This document shows positions 60,101 through 64,000 of a DNA stretch of 64,000 nucleotides, one piece after another. Origin of the DNA: Leishmania donovani (lineage: Eukaryota; Euglenozoa; Kinetoplastea; Trypanosomatida; Trypanosomatidae); the NCBI RefSeq assembly GCF_000227135.1, contig NC_018263.1:2565439-2629438 (forward strand). The letters run 5' to 3'. Under the pieces are notes generated by a model that saw only the letters and a list, made by a program, of their open reading frames with translations, had not been told where the DNA came from and ran no database searches. The position numbers and the translations under genes are program-made. The first letter of the stretch is position 1. Each line of letters begins with the position of its first letter.

Positions 60101-61245
60101 CGCTGCGCAACCTTGAGGTACGGGTGCAGCAGCGGATTGCTGAGTCGCTGCGCCAGCATCTTGTAAGCGTCGACGGAGCGGACAACACCCTCGAGTAGAA
60201 CGGCGTCATATGGCAAAGCCTCACGTGCGTTTCGCAGCTCCGTCAGCTGCAGACACAGCAGATCCATCATGAGCTCCACGCTCACGGCGCCGCCGTCCAA
60301 AAGCGTCTCTTGCAGGCAGCGCCCGAGTTCAGCCCAGTCATCGGCGCCTTCCTCCTCTTTCTCCATCACGTCTGAAGAGGCGACTTGCAGGGCGCGCTGC
60401 ACCAGCGTCTCGTCTGAGATGCACAGGAGGCGGTATTTCGACTTCAAAAAGTTGGTCAAGAGACTCTTGCCGCTGTACTTGGGGCCATCTACTACCAAGA
60501 TGGGCACCGAGCACAGACAATGCACCTGCGCCAGCGGTGGCTTGGGTTGCTGCTGCCCGTAACAGAACTCTAGCAGAGCAAGAAATGCGGGGCTCGACTG
60601 AGCATACGGGCTGCCGTGGAAGATGTGGTGAAACGCCTCCCGCACGGCTGAAACAGCGACGTCGTCGGCCGAGCTCAGCCGCCGCAGCGTCGCCTCCACC
60701 GAAAACGCTGCGAGCAGCGTTGTGCCTGCGTGGTCGAGGTGGTTCTCCTCTAGTTCACTCAAGCACTGCGCAGCGTGTCCCATCATGTCTTCCAATGTTG
60801 CCTGCACCGCAGCGTTTCGGTCGGCAAGCAGCTGAGCGGCGTACCGCGCGTTCAAGTCCACCCATCGTGCCTGATCGGTCTCCTCCACGCTGCGCTGCTC
60901 ATCCACCTCTCGCTGATGCATGCGTTCAAGGAAGGCGACGTCGCGCAACTGTTTCTGTTTCTTGGCAGACTCGATATCGAGCTGGCGGGTAATGGAGCGC
61001 TCGCACACCTTCGACCAGCAGGCTGCAGTGCTTCGAAGCGTGAGCATCACCCTCTCCTCCGCGGTGGAGCGGCGATCACTGTGGAAGCGAACGTCTCTCA
61101 GAAAGCAACTGCGGGCATGCGCGATGCGCGTTTTGAGGAGGTCATCTTGGTATTCGTTGCGCAGCTTGCGACGGCATTCACGACTGTTGCGATCCTCCTC
61201 GCGTGCCTGCGCGATAGAGGCGCGGTAGTCGTCCTCGACGCTCAT
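57160..61245 (-). CDS. SPEF2/CPC1-like flagellar central-apparatus protein
   Basis: A 1361-aa protein. The N-terminal 170 residues are charged and helical. A nucleotide-kinase-like domain follows, with Walker A D-G-P-K-Y-S-G-K-S (about 253-261) and the V-L-L-E-G-V-V-R-S segment, as in the adenylate-kinase-like domain of SPEF2/CPC1. Helical middle regions follow, then a Lys/Ser-rich linker (about 850-890). Near the C-terminus is an EF-hand-like loop, F-D-S-Q-R-T-G-F-V-D-W-R-D, followed by a second helical pair. SPEF2/CPC1 sits on the C1b projection of the central pair. The usual N-terminal calponin-homology domain is not seen. The frame extends 7 codons upstream without an ATG, so 61245 is the start. 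Confidence 0.78.
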   Translation of the reverse strand: MSVEDDYRASIAQAREEDRNSRECRRKLRNEYQDDLLKTRIAHARSCFLRDVRFHSDRRSTAEERVMLTLRSTAACWSKVCERSITRQLDIESAKKQKQLRDVAFLERMHQREVDEQRSVEETDQARWVDLNARYAAQLLADRNAAVQATLEDMMGHAAQCLSELEENHLDHAGTTLLAAFSVEATLRRLSSADDVAVSAVREAFHHIFHGSPYAQSSPAFLALLEFCYGQQQPKPPLAQVHCLCSVPILVVDGPKYSGKSLLTNFLKSKYRLLCISDETLVQRALQVASSDVMEKEEEGADDWAELGRCLQETLLDGGAVSVELMMDLLCLQLTELRNAREALPYDAVLLEGVVRSVDAYKMLAQRLSNPLLHPYLKVAQRWGLSLTALVGGGGSAADEEATAGDLPLLLRLPDHPSSEYDMPAKPEPKARPLKKVDLAALPPAELPEVENTEAAQEAERAFVARAERELASLPTVLSGVLHISCAPEEVFHRFAGLRTDCETGARYHLTYNPPPQERLPYMMPLCRLDTSSVELHEAVFHHMEGWGATRRWLAQQSERPTFARVYELAGDGPADGVQKEALEAVDQIISHFRISRQLLHEHDASAARLSELETTWQLQKAAREAERLRLIELYTEKGAPIPPALQATVAKTSGSSATTLSAAAAGVILKALANFTDLYEGSYAGTWSSMTHLVQLFLRYYTSVESQMALYWKRPDDKQAILNRFQRCFDSLPASMRVPPACKAELHLSLDALDEALHRCIALRDGEARGLLDTLTSAASFMGGWQTLVCQAFTRLLQAEADRYFFAMHLFSFFLGAVTGEPLGFDDVEVDIPLTSMNTPDRPTQSTSAAGDTSPSVSPGVKSTKEKRVTSTKKSHKVADEPNEKIAEDQLAEVAQGVLNGFSSITDKLKAVVDAHGKTPKRAGSGVSGGSGSAVNSPAPPTSIFAIAAAKCYGFMEAERVAATSRVAAIHSCGQMLLKEAEAHAKKMRTRMEASLLDVMAREAAAANTAVYVLRECVEAEKKSPAMHLGCTTFAVLGERPPCASKNAGSTAEAVGCTSPMPTKIGSTSEERRSFLTDVPLFAKLTDPQLMVHPGLTAVRLLELAQQFRCVAPDYQLSHFDFMLFVEDDDYAEAAVIGLDTAHMTRKTREELFSTFDSQRTGFVDWRDVIVHLLFWVTPATTARTPTSATAQRGIREMSLQDLLKTRAALGVCGLTEEQFFEKSFFLDHYLDEALVEAYMRILWCTFHDAANQILQPHILLGFLCADPQPIRGAQKAFHVLSAPGAEGRVSLDEMDALCHLKATNARLMDQPDPCSKMNLRLLFGTAATCSFEEVCASPMGRKMLNHADLFRRRQFLKRK

Positions 61246-61266
61246 ATGCCCAGTGCGTCCCCCCAC

Positions 61267-61992
61267 CCCTGAAAGTACGTGCGCGTAGGCTGGGTGTGGG
61301 TGCGGCTACTAGGGTGGAGAGAACGGTGGCCACAGACACACGAGTACAGCGTTTTCTTCCCTCCAGTACGCAGTGCGAAGCCAAGAGGAGAAACACAACC
61401 GCAACAGCACAGTGCAGCGACGATGGTGGCCGGCGCGGCACAATTATGATGAGAGTTCGGCGACAGGGCACGCGGGGTGGAAGAGCGAAGCAAGAGAAGG
61501 GATGGGTGCGTTCAGGGGGAGAGAAAAGAGGGAGCAGGTACGCACGAATGGATAAGATGAGAACCTGTGCAGCGGGGTCGCACGAGCGGCGCTGTCCGCC
61601 TTCATGATGGCCGCAGGTAAGACGTTGACTGTGTTGGCGTGCGCGCGCGTGTTTGCGTCTGGCGTAGTTGACAGGGCCCGGCGAGCCTCTACTTGGTTTT
61701 GGCCTTCTTCTTTCTTGGGCTCCCGCCTCCGTACACCTGCAGACGCGCGCACACGTCTTTACATGGTCCACAAACACAAAAACGAAGACAATATCGGCAC
61801 ATGCATATGCGCACGCGTGCACGCGTGCCGTCACGCTGCGCATGAGCGCCAGGTACACGCTCGAAGGGGCCACGTGCATTTTTTCGAGAACAGGCGGACA
61901 GGCGACAAAGAGGAAAGAAACCGGTAGCGGGCTTCCTGCAAGATGCGCCGTAACATGAAGCCGAAGAAACGGCCCATGCCTCAGCAGCTAGC
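61267..61992. other. spacer: leader of SPEF2-like, 3' UTR of the two-TM protein
   Basis: No gene is supported. Pyrimidine tract on the transcribed strand at plus 61256-61267, directly before the SPEF2-like start. Confidence 0.5.
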
Positions 61993-62814
61993 TCAGAGAT
62001 TGCGACTCCACGGCTGGGCACCCTTCGGCGCAGGCTTCGTAACGTTGATGCGCCGCATCGCCTGATTGTACTCGTTGTAAGTCTTGAAGAAATTAAGAAC
62101 GGGGTGGCGCGCCTGCCGCCAATGTAGACGGCCCTGCCTCCACAGCCGCAAATCCACTGTCAAGCGCTTGCATGACGGGTGGAACAGATATGCGAAGAGC
62201 ATTGGCGTGACGTAGCGACAGGTGTCCGAGATAAAGGCCCAGGCCCAGTTCTCACCGGTGAAGATGGCCTCCGCCTTCATGATTTTCTGCTCCACTACGA
62301 AGTAGGCCGTGCCCTTGCGGTGCGGGTCATCCACGAACTGGTTACGTGCTGCGCCCACCACCTCCAGCGCATGCTGAATCTCCTGAACGTCATCGACTTG
62401 CGACTCCAAAATACGTTTCTGCCGCGTGTCGTACACGCGCTTCTGAACACCGTACATGACGCGATCAGAGTAGCGCTGCCGCTTGTAGTACTTGGGAAAC
62501 ACCATTGTCCGAGTGCAGCGGTAAAACCCATAAAGGTGCACCAGCGCAATAGGATAGCAGGCGTACGGTATAAGCATTGAGTACAGGAAGGCACGGATGG
62601 GTGGTATCACCATGCCAAAGTCGATATAGCCGAGGCGATCGCGCGTGCGGCTGCGCGTGTGCAGCGGCTCTTCCCAGAGGTCGGTCAGGAGGAGGCCGTG
62701 AAGCGTCCAAGTGGTATCCGCAGAGGCCTGCGGCCTCCACGCCGGGCCACCCGTGCGCTCCGGGAAGTGCGCGGCCAACGACGGCAAGGAAGAAGTGGGG
62801 GAGCTGGATGCCAT
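61993..62814 (-). CDS. hypothetical two-TM protein
   Basis: A 273-aa protein I cannot name. After a Ser/Pro-rich start there is a hydrophobic segment (A-F-L-Y-S-M-L-I-P-Y-A-C-Y-P-I-A-L-V), a basic region with R-Q-R-Y-S-D-R-V, an acidic helix (D-D-V-Q-E-I-Q-H-A-L-E-V-V), and a second hydrophobic segment (V-T-P-M-L-F-A-Y-L-F). The tail is basic (R-L-W-R-Q-G-R-L-H-W-R-Q-A-R). Length and layout suggest an organelle-membrane protein. The start at 62814 is chosen because candidate splice AGs (near plus 62896 and 62839) lie between it and the first in-frame ATG at 62994. Confidence 0.75.
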   Translation of the reverse strand: MASSSPTSSLPSLAAHFPERTGGPAWRPQASADTTWTLHGLLLTDLWEEPLHTRSRTRDRLGYIDFGMVIPPIRAFLYSMLIPYACYPIALVHLYGFYRCTRTMVFPKYYKRQRYSDRVMYGVQKRVYDTRQKRILESQVDDVQEIQHALEVVGAARNQFVDDPHRKGTAYFVVEQKIMKAEAIFTGENWAWAFISDTCRYVTPMLFAYLFHPSCKRLTVDLRLWRQGRLHWRQARHPVLNFFKTYNEYNQAMRRINVTKPAPKGAQPWSRNL

Positions 62815-63461
62815 GATTGCGGCGCCTCTCTCACTCTGTGGGGGATGGGGGTCTGTGTGAGCGCACGGGTTGTTGAGCGTCGCAAAACGGACACCTACAG
62901 AAGAGACAAGGGCCAGCTTCCGAGTATATGGACAGAGAAAAGAGGACGAAACCGATGCTGTCTGCGGACAACCTCGCACCGATTCCGTTGCCATCTAGCC
63001 AACAACGCCATTGCGAGATATCCAGAGAGAGGCCGTGGCGTCGTCTAGGCCGCCCGCCTTCGCGCAAGCACGGCAGAAAGGCGGAAACAGAGAGCAGGCA
63101 GGGGCTGCGCGCGCCTGGCGACTCACCGCCGTGAGGCAAGTGTCCAGCTGCTAGCAGATTAGAACATCTAAAATGGACGACTGTGGCTGCATATCTTGCT
63201 TTAATGCAGCTCTGCTCTGCACTTCATCTACGCCTCCGCCGCACACACGTAAGACACACAGACACGTTCCGACAGGCACGCATATTTGTGAGCATCTCTG
63301 TGACTTTGATGTCATCCTTGAGGGCTGGGCAAAAAGGCAATCGCTTCCACTCCGGAAGCGCACGCATCGAGTAGACCCTGGCTCAGTCTTTTCTGTTCGC
63401 CAACTCGTCAAACCCTCCACCGAGAATGATCTAAGCTCATCTCGACATGACTTCCCTACAA
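62815..63461. other. spacer upstream of the two-TM protein
   Basis: Contains the leader of that gene. No gene is supported. Confidence 0.5.
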
Positions 63462-63672
63462 CCCATCGCGTGGTGCCGAGCAGCGCTAGACACGCGGGCG
63501 CCCCACACAGCGCCCTGCGCCGACGCGGCCACCCGAGCACGGTCTCTGCCTCAGCCCCAAGCCCGCCCACCCACCCACCCACCCCCCAGGTCGCCTCACG
63601 GGTCGCTCCCGCTGTGCTGGTCGCCACCTGGCGCACCTCTCTCTCACTCACTCTGTCTGGGGGGTAGCTCAG

Positions 63673-63761
63673 NNNNNNNNNNNNNNNNNNNNNNNNNNNN
63701 NNNNNNNNNNNNNNNNNNNNNNNNNNNNNNNNNNNNNNNNNNNNNNNNNNNNNNNNNNNNN
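63673..63761. other. assembly gap inside SIDER2 copy D4 (89 N)
   Basis: The homologous segment in D3 (54116-54272) is about 157 bp, so the N run probably understates the missing sequence. Confidence 0.9.
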
Positions 63762-63868
63762 CACCGCTGAATCGCTCTCACCTCCACCCCCACGCCGTGG
63801 GGGTACTTTTGAGCCTGCCACCACCACATGCAGCTGTGCGTTCGCGGGGACATACGGGGGGAGGGGGA

Positions 63869-63884
63869 NNNNNNNNNNNNNNNN
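63869..63884. other. 16 N in SIDER2 copy D4
   Basis: The corresponding D1 segment is also 16 bp, so this looks like masked low-quality bases of the right length. Confidence 0.9.
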
Positions 63885-64000
63885 GGCCCACAGATGAGGC
63901 GCTGGACCCTGAGATGCTGCGCTCCTCTGCCGCCCGCCTTCAGGGTGAAATTGACTGAGAGCAACAGAAGAGCGCACCGACGGTGAAATACAAAAAAAGA

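Larger units (their letters stand above)
63462..63940 (-). mobile_element. SIDER2-like retroposon, 3'-truncated and gap-interrupted (D4)
   Basis: Matches D1/D3 from the C-C-C-A-T-C-G-C-G segment at plus 63462, so the final 105 bp or so of the 3' end are missing. The hallmark core (C-A-G-G-G-T-C-C-A-G-C-G-C, plus 63911-63899) and internal hairpin (63786-63804) are present. Two N runs interrupt it. Confidence 0.7.

Noticed and set aside
1..64000. tRNA, rRNA, snRNA genes or a strand-switch region
   Set aside because: No tRNA-like cloverleaf consensus was recognised by eye, and every supported gene is on one strand.
1..64000. CRISPR arrays, bacterial mobile elements or viral genes
   Set aside because: No regularly spaced repeats, transposase or viral motifs; the dispersed repeats are retroposons and simple repeats.

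Overview
The window is nuclear DNA of a trypanosomatid, almost certainly a Leishmania or another close Leishmaniinae member. All 24 protein-coding loci I support lie on the minus strand. None shows an intron. They are GC3-rich, separated by 0.5-3.4 kb spacers, and preceded on the coding strand by polypyrimidine tracts and AG dinucleotides (trans-splice acceptors). This is one directional polycistronic unit with no strand switch. The order RBP7910-like / SAS6-like / iPGAM / cap 2'-O-methyltransferase / ORC5-like / RFC3 resembles the T. brucei chromosome 10 block around Tb927.10.7910-7990, so I infer the region equivalent to L. major chromosome 36. The species cannot be fixed from the sequence.

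Layout from left to right (transcription runs right to left). 0.8-8.7 kb: dienelactone hydrolase, protein-L-isoaspartate methyltransferase, two scaffold gaps with a pair of Pr77-bearing retroposons, and an acyl-CoA-binding protein. 12-18 kb: an RGG protein with a candidate Pol II CTD-binding (SRI-like) N-terminus, a small two-TM protein, and DRC1. 20-32 kb: a zinc-finger/helical protein, a mitochondrial carrier, a polytopic membrane protein, the RBP7910-like double winged-helix protein, and a possible small membrane protein. 33-45 kb: SAS6-like, a one-TM protein, iPGAM, MTr1, a cytochrome-b5/MAPR protein, and a short coiled-coil protein. 46-63 kb: a TMEM184-like protein, ORC5-like, a small basic protein, RFC3, a mitochondrial carrier interrupted by one in-frame TAG, a SPEF2/CPC1-like flagellar protein, and a two-TM protein.

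The genes are not an operon in the metabolic sense. Recurrent themes are flagellum and basal body (DRC1, SAS6-like, SPEF2-like, possibly the 162-aa coiled coil), DNA replication (ORC5-like, RFC3) and RNA handling (MTr1, RBP7910-like, RGG protein). Two retroposon families are present. SIDER2-like copies (four) run with the genes. Pr77/SIDER copies (three) run against them, one with a 17-A tail.

I found no self-contained new defence or mobile system. The best candidates for new biology are the SRI-like/RGG protein, the small basic gene with a repeated N-terminal motif, the TAG-interrupted carrier, and the hairpin abutting one SIDER2 copy. Part of the duplication at 3.9-5.1 kb is an assembly artefact.
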